Assembly: GCA_902702965.1 (NCBI GenBank)
Contig: CACRXP010000037.1
Span: forward strand, 1,707,938 to 1,771,937
Reading direction: 5' to 3'
Length of the DNA: 64,000 nt
Source: Spirometra erinaceieuropaei
Lineage: Eukaryota; Platyhelminthes; Cestoda; Diphyllobothriidea; Diphyllobothriidae
Under the pieces are notes generated by a model. That model saw only the letters and a list, made by a program, of their open reading frames with translations, was not told where the DNA came from and did not search any database. This document shows, in pieces, positions 44,662 to 55,989 of this stretch. Position 1 is the stretch's first letter; every line of letters begins with the position of its first letter. The position numbers were made by a program, and so were the translations under genes.

Positions 44662-47600
44662 GGATGTAATCCATACACCCAGGTCCTTCTGACTGTCAAC
44701 CTGTTTCAGTGGTGTGCCGTGTAGAAAGTAGGTCCTGGGGCTGGGGGCTCTGAAGCGGCCGAGTTGAAGAAAGTTACACTTGCTTATATTGAAGGGCATA
44801 AGCCAGCGCTTTGACCATTCTTCGGGCCTGTTCAAGTTTGCTTGCAGGTGGTCTGCGTCTGCCGCATTGTAAATAACCTTCCACAATTTTTTGTCGTCGG
44901 CAAACAGGATGGCATCACTGTCTAAATCCTTTACGCAGTCATTTATGAAAACGAGGAATAACGTGGGACCTAAGACTGAGCCCTGTGGGACGCCACTCAC
45001 CACACTTACATGTGTGGACTGTTGACGCTCGGCCTGCGCTTCTTAGGGCCGTCCAGCCAAAAAGTTCTGAATCCATACAAGAAGGCGTCCACGAATTCCA
45101 GTTTTGCGCAGTTTGTATAAGAGACGTTGGTGAGGAACGCTGTTGAAAGCCCTTTTGAAGTCGATGTAGATGGCGTGCACCACATTGCCTTCATCACCTT
45201 CTTTGGTCCAGCGTCCGAGCGTAAAGAGCAGATTTGTGAGGCAGGACATACCACTTTGAAAGCCGTGTTGGGCATCGGAGAGGAGGTGGTGATGCTCGAG
45301 GAACTGCATCAAGGCTTTCTTAATGATCTTCTCCATGATTTTGCAACAGATGGAGGTAAGACTCACTGGCCTGTAGTTATTCGCAGACGCAAGACTTCCA
45401 CCCTTATAAAGTGGATTGATAGTAGCGGACTTCCAGTCAGAAGGCAGGCATCCAGTAACAAATGACGTTTGGAAGATCAAGGCTAACGACTTGGACATTT
45501 CTGGAGCTAGTTCCTTAACAGCTTGGCAGGGATTGCATCAGGGCCTGGGGAGGTCGATTCTTTTAGGTTTAGTAACTAATTTCGAACAATTGTTTCGATG
45601 AAGAAGACGGCTTCAAGGGTAGGCGTTTCTTCTTCATAAGCAGGTGAGGAAAAATCGGGTTCACTTGTCACGACTGACCGGAAGAACTGAGAGAGATGGT
45701 CAGCTTTATCCTTGTCATCGGAGATTTCCGCACCCTCAGCCGTTCGCAGCAGTGGGACGGGATCTTTGTTCCGTGTGCTATGTCTTATGTAGCTGTAAAG
45801 GATTTTGGAATTAGTCATGGCACGGTTCAAGAGATTCTTTTCAAAAGTTTTCCGATCTCTGGCGATGAGCATTTTGTCCCGATTTGTCTGTAACTTAACT
45901 GCTTCGGGATTCTGGCGTGCGGTCCGTCAGCGATCTTTTCCATAGCTTCCTCTTCTTGTTAACTTCCTTTTTTAAGGACGGAGTCAACCAGCGAGGTCTA
46001 TTTGGTAGTCTTCTGCGCATGATTGGGAAGTGGTTGGAGATGAGGTGGTGCACTAGCTCTTTGAACTGACACCAAGTCTCTTTGACATCGTCAGAGAGAG
46101 TGGATGCCCAGTCGATAGGACTAAGATTCTTTTTCATCTGTTCGAAATCGCCACGCCAAATATTGGGCCGGGAATCGAGCGGTTGTGCAGGGAACAATTC
46201 ACAACTTCGATGTTGTCAGACGACTTGGTGAACACAAGATCGAGGCAGATCATTTGTTGGCCCTCTCGAACCCTCGTTGGACACATTACGTGTTGTGTGA
46301 GAAGCAGGTTGTCGGAGGTACGCAGTAGCTGCTGGTCATATGCTGCTTCAGAGCAGTCGGCTGAGGCCGAACTCTAGTTTATGTGAGATGCATTAAAATC
46401 TCCAACGATGAGAGTAGTCGGCAGCGTTGAAAATAATCTGAGCTTCTCCAGAAGTTGGGCATCAGTGTCAGGGTCATTTCTCGGGGGGCAATATACTGTC
46501 AAGATATCGAGATTTTGAGAGCCCGGTGCCCTTATGGTCAGCCATAATGCTTCGGTACTAAAAGTCAGTTGGGCAGTTTTTTGTGAAACGTACGAGCCAT
46601 TCTTAACCAATGTTACTATGCCTTTATCCCTTCTGTTTTCTCTGTCTCAGCGGAATAGTTGAAATCCAGGGAGCATGAGCTCTCTATCATCAACCTATTC
46701 GGACAACCATGTTTCTGTTATTTAGATAACGTCTGGATGAAGGCCGTTGGTATAGATACGGAGTTCGTCCAGTTTTGAAAGTACACTTTGCGCGTTGGTA
46801 TTCATGAATATGAGTTTCGAGTTCATGCAAGATTTGCCTTCAACCCCGACACGGGCTACTGGGGTAGCTGTGCGGTCATTCGGGTCGGCTTGATCCAGAG
46901 GGGAGCGGAATGTCATTTGGCAATCCGGTCTTTGTAGATTGTCAAGTTTTTTCTCCGTTGGTTTGCCGTGTTCTCAATTCTAGGACAAGTTGCGGCGTTT
47001 CATTCTCTCGGCAGGTGAGTAGTCCGGCTGAAACAACACTCCTTTATGGGAATGCTTCAATCGAAAACGCCAGGAAAGGATAAGTCTCGCCTGCTCATTG
47101 CTACCGAGGACGATTTTTAAGGGTCGTGGTCGCGTCTTCGGAACGGCGTTTGTACGGCTTCCAAGACTAAACGCCTTTAGGACTGTGACATCATCTGTTG
47201 GTTGCAGCGTTTCATTTAGGAGTTTCTGAAATTGCTCTAAGTCAGCAGCGATTCGTTCCCTGGGGGTACTGGCGGAGGACTCTGGGAGGCCCTGAATATG
47301 ATGCAGCGGTCCTTATTAAGCATTCCTCTGTCTTCTGCGATTTGGACGTCGTTGGCTGGCCCTATGGCCTCGTCGAAGTGGACTGGAGGAAAGGAGAGGG
47401 CTGCCATATTTATATATATGTCCCTGTGACGTTCGTCCGCGAATCCTTTTGAGGCATCGTGAATAGTTGCACACTGCGGTCTATCAACAATGCCTCCCAT
47501 CAGAGAGGTCTGTGGAGAGCTTGACCTTCATGAATTAGAGGCTTCCTCAGCTCGGTTCTTAACTCTGTTGTCGCGGTGGCAGCTAATTCCACCCTGGGTC

Positions 47601-48230
47601 CATAGCCATATGTCTTTGCGCTAATTGATAATCCCTCTAAGTTAGGCTCAGGAAATGAGAACACTGTCTGGGAATTATTAAGTTTGGGCGTCAACTGCCC
47701 CATCACTTCCATTTCTTCCATTGGGACATTTACATTCGTTTCATTTTTCAACTGCCTTTCGGGTAAGGCTAATATACTCTCTTTCGTATTCTGGCGACTT
47801 TTTCCCGTGGTGTTAAGTGTCGTCTTCTTCTTATTCATCTTTTTCCATCGAAAGCCACGACGTGACTGCTAAATGTAGTTGTCTTATTCACCACATGATT
47901 GTTTTCTGGGGATTCCTTACGCTGGAGGGCTGTCGCTCTACTCCGAGTTAGCCTCTACGTAGATAATACCGGGCGGTCCTCTGAAGAAACAGTCTTGTGT
48001 ATAAGTTCCTTCGGATTTCTTACTTCTTCCTCTAGTTGATCCATCTTGTAGGCTATCGTTTGACAACCATTACACGAATATCCTACCAGGTCCTGCGATG
48101 ACGCATTAACAATGCTTTTAGTTGAGCAGTTCAGCCGTGCGTCCGTGGTGTAGGGGTCAGCGGAGCGGGCTCTAAATTTTGAGGTTGTAGCGGCCGAGGA
48201 CGTCAACGATTGCACACACCAAAGTAAGAG
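44662..48230 (-). pseudogene. CR1-like LINE, 5' part (ORF1, endonuclease, RT)
   Basis: The minus strand carries, from right to left: ORF1 remnants (47100-48215) with a CNGCQTIAYKMDQLEEEV coiled segment and an RRM-like end (RPRPLKIVLGSNEQARLIL near 47100-47125); the endonuclease (46374-46916) with MNTNAQSVLSKLDELR, LDILTVYCPP and LIVGDFNASH; a linker (45576-46197); and the RT (44690-45498) with NNYRPVSLTSICCKIMEKII, YIDFKRAFNSVPHQRLLYKL, SGVPQGSVLGPTLFLVFIND, FADDKKLWKVI and SQKDLGVWITS. At that point the reading ends abruptly at the nested LINE. Frameshifts and stops are many. Confidence 0.82.
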
Positions 48231-48384
48231 AACGCTGATAAGAGATCTTGGCCGCGGTAAACCTGAACGGAACTGTTAGCATTCCTTGATACACATCCAT
48301 ACATACGAGAAGAAGGCATGTCGAATAAGGGATAAAGTATAATATGACGAGTTTGCACGGGGAAAACGTATAATAATCGCAGTT

Positions 48385-48705
48385 GTACAGGAAGGATGGT
48401 TACACCTGTAGAATGACCTGCCTGGGTGGAGAGGCGATGCCAACGTGCCAGCTAGTAAACCGGTGGGGAGCGCAACGCTGGGGGCAACTCCAGGGAGGGG
48501 CCGAGGGGGTTGCCGATGTAGCGAGGAGACGAGCGATACGGACGTTACGTTACGGTACAGCGAGGGGGGAGGGATCGGCGGAAGAGAGAGGAAGGGACAC
48601 CGGTCACTTCACCGGCACGCGACTACACCATCTCCACCCTAGGCCCTCGCGCCAAAAGTGTTCACACATTCAAACAATTCTGTTCGCGCCGAGGGGCGTT
48701 ACAAG
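48385..48705 (+). repeat. Inverted repeat pair, left copy
   Basis: The block reads GGTGGAGAGGCGATGCCAAC ... GGTGGGGAGCGCAACGCTG ... CTCCACCCTAGGCCCTCGCG and matches the reverse complement of 49365-49690 along its length at roughly 75 percent by eye. A B-box-like GGTTCGAATCCC follows at 48713-48724. The open frames inside it are not supported as genes, because the two copies do not preserve one frame without change. Confidence 0.75.
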
Positions 48706-49364
48706 GTCCCCGGTTCGAATCCCAAGTGCGCGTTACTTTGGAACACTAGTGCGGACTTCAAAATTCTGGATAACTTATCTATATACATAAGGAGCTTAGT
48801 CTTAATTATGAAGGAAAGGCTTTTATGACGATCTTTCGGTAGAAAGTAACTTCATTAGCTGAATGGGAAGGTATGATCGAGAAGCTTCCGAGAGCAGAAA
48901 TTTAGACAAATACTTTGAGTCGATGATGAAACAATGCGTAATAGTAGAAAACAATCTCAGCATTTGTAGAAGCGTTGGATATATTGTTCTTCAAGTAACC
49001 CGACTTTCTGGGCTTGCAAGTATTAGAAGCGAGGAAGGCCGAAATCGGAGTTCTGGGAATGTGCTGCAGGAGACTTTAATCCCAACTATAGTTGGGAGGA
49101 AGATATTGATAAGTCGAATTCAAGTCTTGATTCCGGCGGGCTCTAAGAGCGTACAGTAAGTCCAAACCTCGAAGTAACTAAATTCCTCGGAGAGCGAAAA
49201 TTTGAAAATGCGGAATAGGGAATTAAACGATACTCTATTTAAACTTCTCTAGTGTAATGAGATCGATGAGGCTTTCTGGTACGCACTTCAATAAATAGTA
49301 GAAAAATTGGGAATACTATTTAAAAAATATCGTTTCAATACTTGGCTGATTGACATTGACTGGG
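48706..49364. other. Spacer between the inverted copies
   Basis: About 660 bases of anonymous AT-rich sequence that would form the loop of the inverted pair. Confidence 0.5.
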
Positions 49365-49690
49365 TAACGCTCCACGGCCTCGATTAGGTTGTTTGAATGG
49401 AGAAACATTTTGTTGGCGCACGGACCTAGGATGGAGGTGGCGTAACCGCGCGCTGGTGAAGATGGCCGATGTCCCTGCCTACCACGTCCGCCGACCCCGT
49501 TTCCCGCAAGGTACTGTGACGCTCGTATCGTTCTCCCTCTCTCTACGTCGGCACTTCCCTCGAACCTTCCCTGCAGTTGCCCACACCGCTGCGTTACCCA
49601 CCGATTAATTAGCTGGTATGTCAGTATCGCCTCTCCATCCAGACAGGTTACTCCACAGTTGTAACTCGTTCTGCTTGTACTATTAACTAT
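49365..49690 (-). repeat. Inverted repeat pair, right copy
   Basis: The minus-strand counterpart of 48385-48705: GGATGGAGAGGCGATACTGA, GGTGGGTAACGCAGCGGTG and CTCCATCCTAGGTCCGTGCG occur in the same order. Confidence 0.75.
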
Positions 49691-49947
49691 TATTACATTC
49701 CTTTCCAATCCCCGTCTCTGTCCATTATGCCTTCTAGCCTACTTGACGTTCCTTTTTCCTTTATGTGCGGATGAGTATCGTAACGTACCAACAACATTAT
49801 TCAGATCAACGTTAGCCAGGATCTTTTTCCAGTGTTTCGTTACTTGGGTGTGTGCTATGCTTAGAGTCCTCGGCCGCTACGACTGGAGATCTTTATCACA
49901 CGGCATGACGCAGAAAGGTGACGGCATGTCGCGGGTGCTTAATATAG

Positions 49948-50396
49948 TGTAGCGTCCGACCTCGCGAGGGGTTCGATGTCCGAGGGTCCGCCTGCGTCTG
50001 TTTGGGTAGTCTGGGGTGGGACGTCGGGAACCGCAATACTCTGTCCAGTTTGTGCATCATTAGGATCACACTTCCGATCCGGCATCATCAATAACAGTCT
50101 TCAAACACACAACAAGTCACGTAGTATGCCAAGGTTTATTGGGAACGCAAAAAGAGGGAACGTAGATGAGGGATAGACAAGAAGGATCGGAAAGTCCAAA
50201 CCAACGTAGTCTTCACTATTGTCCGGGGAAGGTGGAGTTGGATGCTGCCACCGGGGAGGGGGAATCACCGTCTTCGCGCACTTCAACTGAAAGGGACAGA
50301 AGAAGACGAACAGATAGCGTTCAGACGCTAGGCACCCTAACTCTCAAAACTCGCGCCCTTATCTATTCAAACAATCGTTCCTGTCTGCCTGCTACA
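49948..50396 (-). repeat. 3' LTR of the second Gypsy element
   Basis: The plus strand begins TGTAGCGTCC and ends CCTGCTACA, so the element-sense LTR runs TGTAGC...GCTACA with perfect six-base inverted termini. It contains CAATAAA (minus strand, near 50130-50140) as a likely polyadenylation signal. There is no second copy in the window, so the right boundary rests on the terminal motif and the adjacent polypurine tract. Confidence 0.7.
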
Positions 50397-50994
50397 ACTG
50401 CCCCCCCCTCTAGGCAGTGCCCCGTCCGCGGGGCCTGGTGGGGGGTGTGGGTCAGGGGAATTTCCACTTCGTTGGTAGGCAAGGGGACTAAATGGGGGGG
50501 AAGGATGGGTAGGGTATCGTGGGACGCAACGGGAAGACTGCCGTGGTACGGTTTCAACTTATCAAAGTGTACGGTGAAAGCGGGGCCGGCGTGGGTGAGG
50601 GCGTCGCGAATAATGTAAGTGGTGGGCGAAATGACGTCGGCGACCACGAACGGCCCTTCCCAAGGGTGGAAGAATTTGGCTGGAGTGCCCACGGGCGGAA
50701 CCGCCCGATAGCGGAGCACTAGGTCGCCGATGTGGTAGGGCAGCCCATGTGTCTGTCGGTCGAAATAATTCTTTTGTCTGCCGTAGGCGTTGCGGAGCTG
50801 TGTGCGTGCCAAGTTGTGCGTGAGTCTTAGCAGTTCCTGTAGCCCTATCACGTAGTCGTCGGTCGTATAGGCCGCCGGTTGTTGTGTGGGGACGTTCGAG
50901 TCTGTCGGTAGCCGGAATTGGCGGCCGGTCAACATGTAGAATGGGGCATGGCCCGTGGAAGAATGAACGGCAGCTCTATAGGCCATCATGGCGA
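50363..50994 (-). pseudogene. Second Gypsy element, integrase C-terminal part
   Basis: Reads MMAYRAAVHSSTGHAPFYML and TGRQFRLPTDSN (conserved region after the catalytic Glu), QLRNAYGRQKNYFDRQTHGL, YHIGDLVLRY, FFHPWEGPFVVADVISPTTY (GPY-like motif) and FTVHFDKLKPYHG, then a tail ending at 50363 inside the LTR. The frame is open from the gap to the stop. The catalytic core lies in the gap. Confidence 0.82.
50397..50416 (-). promoter_or_regulatory. Polypurine tract of the second Gypsy element
   Basis: On the minus strand AGAGGGGGGGGCAGT lies directly before the LTR start. Confidence 0.7.
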
Positions 50995-51364
50995 NNNNNN
51001 NNNNNNNNNNNNNNNNNNNNNNNNNNNNNNNNNNNNNNNNNNNNNNNNNNNNNNNNNNNNNNNNNNNNNNNNNNNNNNNNNNNNNNNNNNNNNNNNNNNN
51101 NNNNNNNNNNNNNNNNNNNNNNNNNNNNNNNNNNNNNNNNNNNNNNNNNNNNNNNNNNNNNNNNNNNNNNNNNNNNNNNNNNNNNNNNNNNNNNNNNNNN
51201 NNNNNNNNNNNNNNNNNNNNNNNNNNNNNNNNNNNNNNNNNNNNNNNNNNNNNNNNNNNNNNNNNNNNNNNNNNNNNNNNNNNNNNNNNNNNNNNNNNNN
51301 NNNNNNNNNNNNNNNNNNNNNNNNNNNNNNNNNNNNNNNNNNNNNNNNNNNNNNNNNNNNNNNN
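50995..51364. other. Assembly gap (370 N)
   Basis: A run of N inside the second Gypsy element. Confidence 1.
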
Positions 51365-51922
51365 CGAACGGCATGGTTTCGAATTCAAAGAGCCCTTGTG
51401 GTAATATGAACGCTGTTTTGGGGCGGTCGCTAGGTTCCACTTCCACTTGCCAGTAACCGGACTTAAGGTCCAACGTTGAGAACCATTGGGCTCCGGCCAG
51501 CGCTTCAAGTGTGACATCAATTCTTGGCAGTGGAAAAGAATCGCGGGTGGTGACCGCATTAAGTCGCCGATAGTCTATACAAAATCGGAGTCTGTCGTCT
51601 TTTTTGGCACTAATGTCACTGGCGATGCCCATGGGGATCTGGAGGGGCGGATTATCCCTGTAGTCAGCATCGTTTGAATTAGGTCGTTCACCTCCTTCTG
51701 AAAGTGTGGTGGAATACGGCGTGGTGGTTGCCACAGCGGCTTCGACGTTCCTGTGTCAATGCTGTGACGGATGACAGCTGTGCGACCTAAGGAGGTATCG
51801 TCCCATGCGAAAACATCGCTAAACGCAGTCAGGAGTGACCTTAATTCTTCCTTGTCTGTGAGGGCGACTGTATCGTCTGGGGGTAAGACCGTGTCTACGC
51901 TTGTGGGTGGTTTTCTGCGTCT
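51365..51922 (-). pseudogene. Second Gypsy element, reverse transcriptase N-terminal part
   Basis: Reads LRSLLTAFSDVFAWDDTSLG, IRHSIDTGTSKPLWQPPRRI, IRPSRSPWASPVTLVPKK (51575-51925), then in another frame RLRFCIDYRRLNAVT, FPLPRIDVTLEALAGAQWFS, STLDLKSGYWQVEVEPSDRP (first catalytic Asp) and LPQGLFEFETMPF, ending at the gap. The change of frame lies near 51600-51640, between VPKK and RLRFC, and about one codon is altered there. Confidence 0.85.
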
Positions 51923-52270
51923 CAAATCAATTCAATAAACACAAATGACAGCACCAAATGCATGATATATTTCTTACTCAGATTTTCATCACGGCAATTC
52001 GCGAGATAGCTCATTTGCTGGAAGTCCTTGATGGGGGCGCATTCAGTCACATGTGTGCTTGGAAAAACCCCTGGCTGGGATAGCATTTCAAGTCCAAAAC
52101 ACATAAAGCAATAGTCTGATGGATGAAATTCCTCGTTTCATCTTGCTCCGTTCACCCTCAGTCATGCAATCCATTCAGGAAACCTGCATCTTCCACAACC
52201 GCTGCTGCACAGGGAGTTGACATCTGAAGAAACACCGTCCTGTTTGTCACGGCTTCGCATTTAGTGAAGG
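51923..52270. other. Spacer without a recognised gene
   Basis: Nothing recognised. It begins at the truncation point of the Gypsy element. Confidence 0.4.
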
Positions 52271-52465
52271 CTAGTTACAGTCTATTCTTCCCGTTGAGTA
52301 GATTTCGGACTTCTTTATCGTCGGAAAACTAGTCCTGGTGCTGAAGAAATGCGCCACCAAGGGCCCCAAGGCAATAGAATGTGCGATGTTTCGCACTTGA
52401 AACCACCATGACTTTAAGGTGACGCTGTCGTCAGGAGGCCGCCGATATTCAAGTCTCTGAGGCAA
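52271..52465 (-). repeat. Possible Penelope-type or SINE 3' end
   Basis: On the minus strand CCTCCTGACGACAGCGTCAC and GTGCGAAACATCGCACATTC resemble in layout the CCTGACGACG ... GTCGAAAATTTGC end of the Penelope copies. The likeness is partial and there is no coding sequence, so the assignment is weak. Confidence 0.3.
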
Positions 52466-52517
52466 TATGCTTGTCGAACCCCAAGCAATTGAGGTGTTAA
52501 TTTTTCAAAGAAGTATC

Positions 52518-52823
52518 CTACAGTAAGCGTTTATCAAAAAGTGATTTGCCGGCTGTCGACGCCACGGTTTTTTGGCAAAGCCTGTCATATTCGATCAACG
52601 TCGTACAACAACACATCCAGGCCTGCAAATCAATGAGTAGTTTGCATACCTTCTGTGCTACATGACCGCGCATATGTTCTAGGATATCCATAAAGCTATC
52701 GCAAACGGCCGTGCAGTTCCCTGCTCGCATGTAACTGTACAAAAGCGGATGCACGCAGACGAAGTAAACAGAGTGCACAATGGCTTCGAATACACTCCTC
52801 AAGACGCATAGAAAGTTACGCAA
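52518..52823 (-). CDS. Possible exon of an unknown gene
   Basis: The minus-strand frame is open for about 110 codons, ending in a stop at 52518. The peptide is hydrophobic and Cys-rich with helical character (FLCVLRSVFEAIVHSVYFVC, MDILEHMRGHVAQKVCKLLI, LIEYDRLCQKTVAS), unlike transposon proteins nearby. A weak acceptor (TTTACTTAGAACTTAG) precedes it. I recognise no family. It could be the final exon of a helical-repeat protein or a chance frame. Confidence 0.3.
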   Translation of the reverse strand: MRNFLCVLRSVFEAIVHSVYFVCVHPLLYSYMRAGNCTAVCDSFMDILEHMRGHVAQKVCKLLIDLQAWMCCCTTLIEYDRLCQKTVASTAGKSLFDKRLL

Positions 52824-52829
52824 AAAATC

Positions 52830-53595
52830 GCTAAGTTCTAAGTAAACAACTTAGGGGACAATTATAACATACACTGAAGGCACCATCTACAGGAGGACTT
52901 GGAGATATCCGTTCACGGATGGAGTCTCATAACTGAGAACGGTGTAGCGTGGTCACGTAAACGATGATCGGAACTCAGGTCTAGGATCACCTAGAGACCA
53001 AACAGGGAAGTGAGATTTACAAACCCTTTAACCATCCAATCCGTGCGAACACAAAAATTCCATGACCCTACTGATCATAATGCCGGCTGGTACAAAAGTC
53101 AACTAGAGGATATAATGCTTAATCCGCGAAAATCACAAACAAAAAAGGGCAATAGGGAGAAACATAATGCAGGGAAACATGAGGACAGTAAAAATGTGTA
53201 GAACGCGAGGAAATGCAAAGCAAATAAATACCTGAAAGAAGGAAATCGTCGGTCGGATTTAACCAGGCTGCAATTCGCGCGGAAAAGTGAAAAAGGCGCC
53301 CTAACATTGCTGCTTGTAGCGGTAGTGACGGTTGACTCCTGAATTCTCCGACAGCGGAAGTGGTAGGTCTAGTTCTGTTCGGGCTATTATCTCCGCAATT
53401 TCCTCTACTAGCTTGGCAATCTCAGCATGTACACAGACAGGTGCTTTTGGAATATAGGACATTATGAGAGATATACAATTCTGGTAATATTATAGCTTAA
53501 TGAGGGAAGTTAAAGCAACAGAAAGACAGTAAAAAAGAAATGATCATCAACATAAGGCGAGCGTATTATGTTTCGTTAGCACTGTGCTGCCTGGT
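52830..53595. other. Spacer without a recognised gene
   Basis: Purine-rich plus strand, no supported gene or element. Confidence 0.4.
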
Positions 53596-53599
53596 CGAG

Positions 53600-53905
53600 G
53601 CCACTTGGAACCTATTTTTGCAACGGATTGCCAAAGAAGCTTCGTTTTGAACAACTGTCTATTACGGTTGGGCGGTTGCCGTTACTTACTCCAGTCCTGC
53701 CGGTCACAACAACGGCCAGATCAGGCCGGTTCATCTCACTGGATTTTTGGTTTTTGAAACCAATGGGGCTGGATACTGAGTGGGATTTGTTTGTCGTGTC
53801 GGCAGCGAAGTTTTGGAACCGCATTCCAGGCAATACTCAATCGTCACTGCCTCGTTTTTTATTGCTTGGAATGAAAACCACTTCCTCACTTAACTACCTT
53901 TAGTT
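53600..53905 (+). pseudogene. LINE C-terminal fragment
   Basis: The plus strand reads TTTARSGRFISLDF and LFVVSAAKFWNRIPGNTQSS LPRF, which resembles the terminal F-x-x-A-A-x-x-W-N-x-L-P motif of Jockey-type LINEs. Only this end is present. Confidence 0.5.
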
Positions 53906-55985
53906 CAGCGGGTTGAATATTTTTGGTATTATGCCATTTCAACTTATTTGTCGATATATAAAGCTACAGCAGCATCGTAATGGTGAGGTTCGATCGTTGC
54001 TCTCACTATCCGATATAAGGCCATCGTTCGGAGCTGATTTTACATTGAAACGGAACACAGTCCAATTACGATATTTGGATTGACGATATCTAGAAGTATA
54101 AAATTCGAAATGACACGTTAAAAAATCTAATTCCTTAGACCTCCATGTAGTTCATTTGGAAAGCGGCTACTTGCTCAGGTAGTCTAAATGGTGCCTCGAC
54201 AGTTGGTACGGACCAGTTGAGGCAAAAAAGAACAGGCGCGATCTTCAGCTGATCTAATCGGCCGTTAAAGGCTGTACCTATGCATTATTGGCACATTTGT
54301 ACTTTCCTATTGCACCCATTCGTAAGATGTGTTTCACAGATTAACCTATTGACTTCACCTACTGAAGAAGCCTATTTTGAGCTAGATCGGTGTCTCGAAT
54401 TTCCACCTTGAAAGATTGTCCCTTTTACCGCATATTTAAGTTGTTTGTTTTCAGCTCGCATTGCAACCACAGTGCCTGGCGGCATATAATCGCCACCCCA
54501 TTCTCCCAAAAAGGGACAAAGGGAGAGCCAAGAGCTGTCGTCCCAGTAGAGCAGTTCCCATGGCATTAGAAGCCTTCGAAAGTGCTCCACCCTTTCTTGC
54601 ATTCATTCGGTCATTTGTGCCAAGTGCACTAGTGCTTAGCTTAGGCTTAATATTCTCCCAGATCACTGAACAAGGAGGTCATGTTATTACGGCGTCTACA
54701 AACTTCAGCCGCATCTACGAGCAAAACCATGCCGGTAAGGCACGAAGGTCTGTTGCTTCGCTCTGATTCATAAATAGCATAGTGACCAATTCTCTGAAGC
54801 AGTACTGTGCGGGCGGAGACCACCACTCTTTGTCGGTGTATGTAATAGACCATTTTTGTCCAAAATTGTAAACGGCCTATCTGAGGAACTTGGTGACATT
54901 TGTCTTCTTTATGGCAAAATTTTTCACATTTTATGGGCGAATATGACATGTCAAACTATCCGTCTGTCGTATACAACAATTTCAGCGAGTTTCCACCCCT
55001 TTCAAATCAGCGGCATTTTCAGTACTAGGTGCAGGGCGATATCTGGTTCCAATTTTCCTAAGGGACCATGCGCAGTATTTGGCCAGTTTCCATGCTCCCT
55101 GTCATGATATGTCCACAGGTGACGAAGTAAGAACTACGAGCGATTATTGCGATTTCACTCGATTACCATCATAAGATGTACCCAAATCACACGAGCTTCC
55201 GTCTTCATATTGGTCAACAGGAAGAAAACTGCAACCCTAGATTACTTGCCAGAATAATTCGAAGCCAGTTTCGCTAAGCTGCCTGCACGTGCCCAACCCA
55301 AACAGTCTATTAAAGGGTCTTGGTCAGACCAAAGGAAGAACACTATATGGACGGAAGTAGTAGCTGGACGGCGAAACTTAAGAAAGTGACAGCATCGAGT
55401 AGAGTATGGTTTTGCGTTGCTGCCGGAAACTGGGGCCAGATGACAATCATGCACTTTAGAAACCCCAAGGTGCCCCATCCATAGATATCGTAGTTCCAAG
55501 CTCTGATAAGCAGGTAACCTTCTGTTATGGCGGAATCGATTTTAGAGGACATCGCAAAACGTTTGCATCTTACGACTCAGGCTTGACTGAAATGGATGAT
55601 CTCCTTCGGCAAACTATAAACTTTCATTATATGCCAATCCGGGGTTTTATGCATCTAATTGGAGGCTGCAGCAGGGCCCACAGAGAGGCGGAATACCGAC
55701 TGTCTTGCGGGTAACTTAAACACGAAATATGTACGAACTACTTGTTACGGCATTCGTCTTGACTTATACTACCGACTCAATGTTACAAACTTAACGCAGG
55801 AAGAGTGATCGGCCTTCATAGTAGTCAGTCGGTCTGGAATCCCAAGACAGTTAAGATAGGTGGCATAGCGGTCCCTAACACGGGGGTAAGTGATGCGTTC
55901 GTGGCAGACACTCGCCATGTCCACCTACATCCTTGGTTGGCGAACTTGACATCGTCGCCACCTTGAATAGACTATGTTCTAGTTG
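53906..55985. other. Spacer without a recognised gene
   Basis: About 2.1 kb with several modest open frames on both strands (54372-54766, 54647-55107, 55242-55552) but no motif I can assign. The RTE endonuclease expected left of 55990 is not recognisable. Confidence 0.4.
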
Positions 55986-55989
55986 GTTT

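Larger units (their letters stand above)
49948..51922 (-). mobile_element. Second Ty3/Gypsy element, 5'-truncated, with assembly gap
   Basis: A 3' LTR (49948-50396), polypurine tract, integrase end and RT start on the minus strand, with N at 50995-51364. The element stops abruptly at 51922; no gag, protease or 5' LTR follows. The gap is only 370 bases as drawn, while the missing RT, RNase H and integrase should need more than 2 kb, so the gap size is nominal or the copy is internally deleted. It is a different lineage from the element at 13191-17623, judging by LTR and protein sequence. Confidence 0.8.

Noticed and set aside
48383..48790. A 135-codon plus-strand gene
   Set aside because: It coincides with one arm of an inverted repeat pair, and the other arm carries different frames.
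54372..54766. Overlapping open frames on both strands
   Set aside because: No motif, splice context or relation to a known family; coding support is equal on the two strands, which points to chance.
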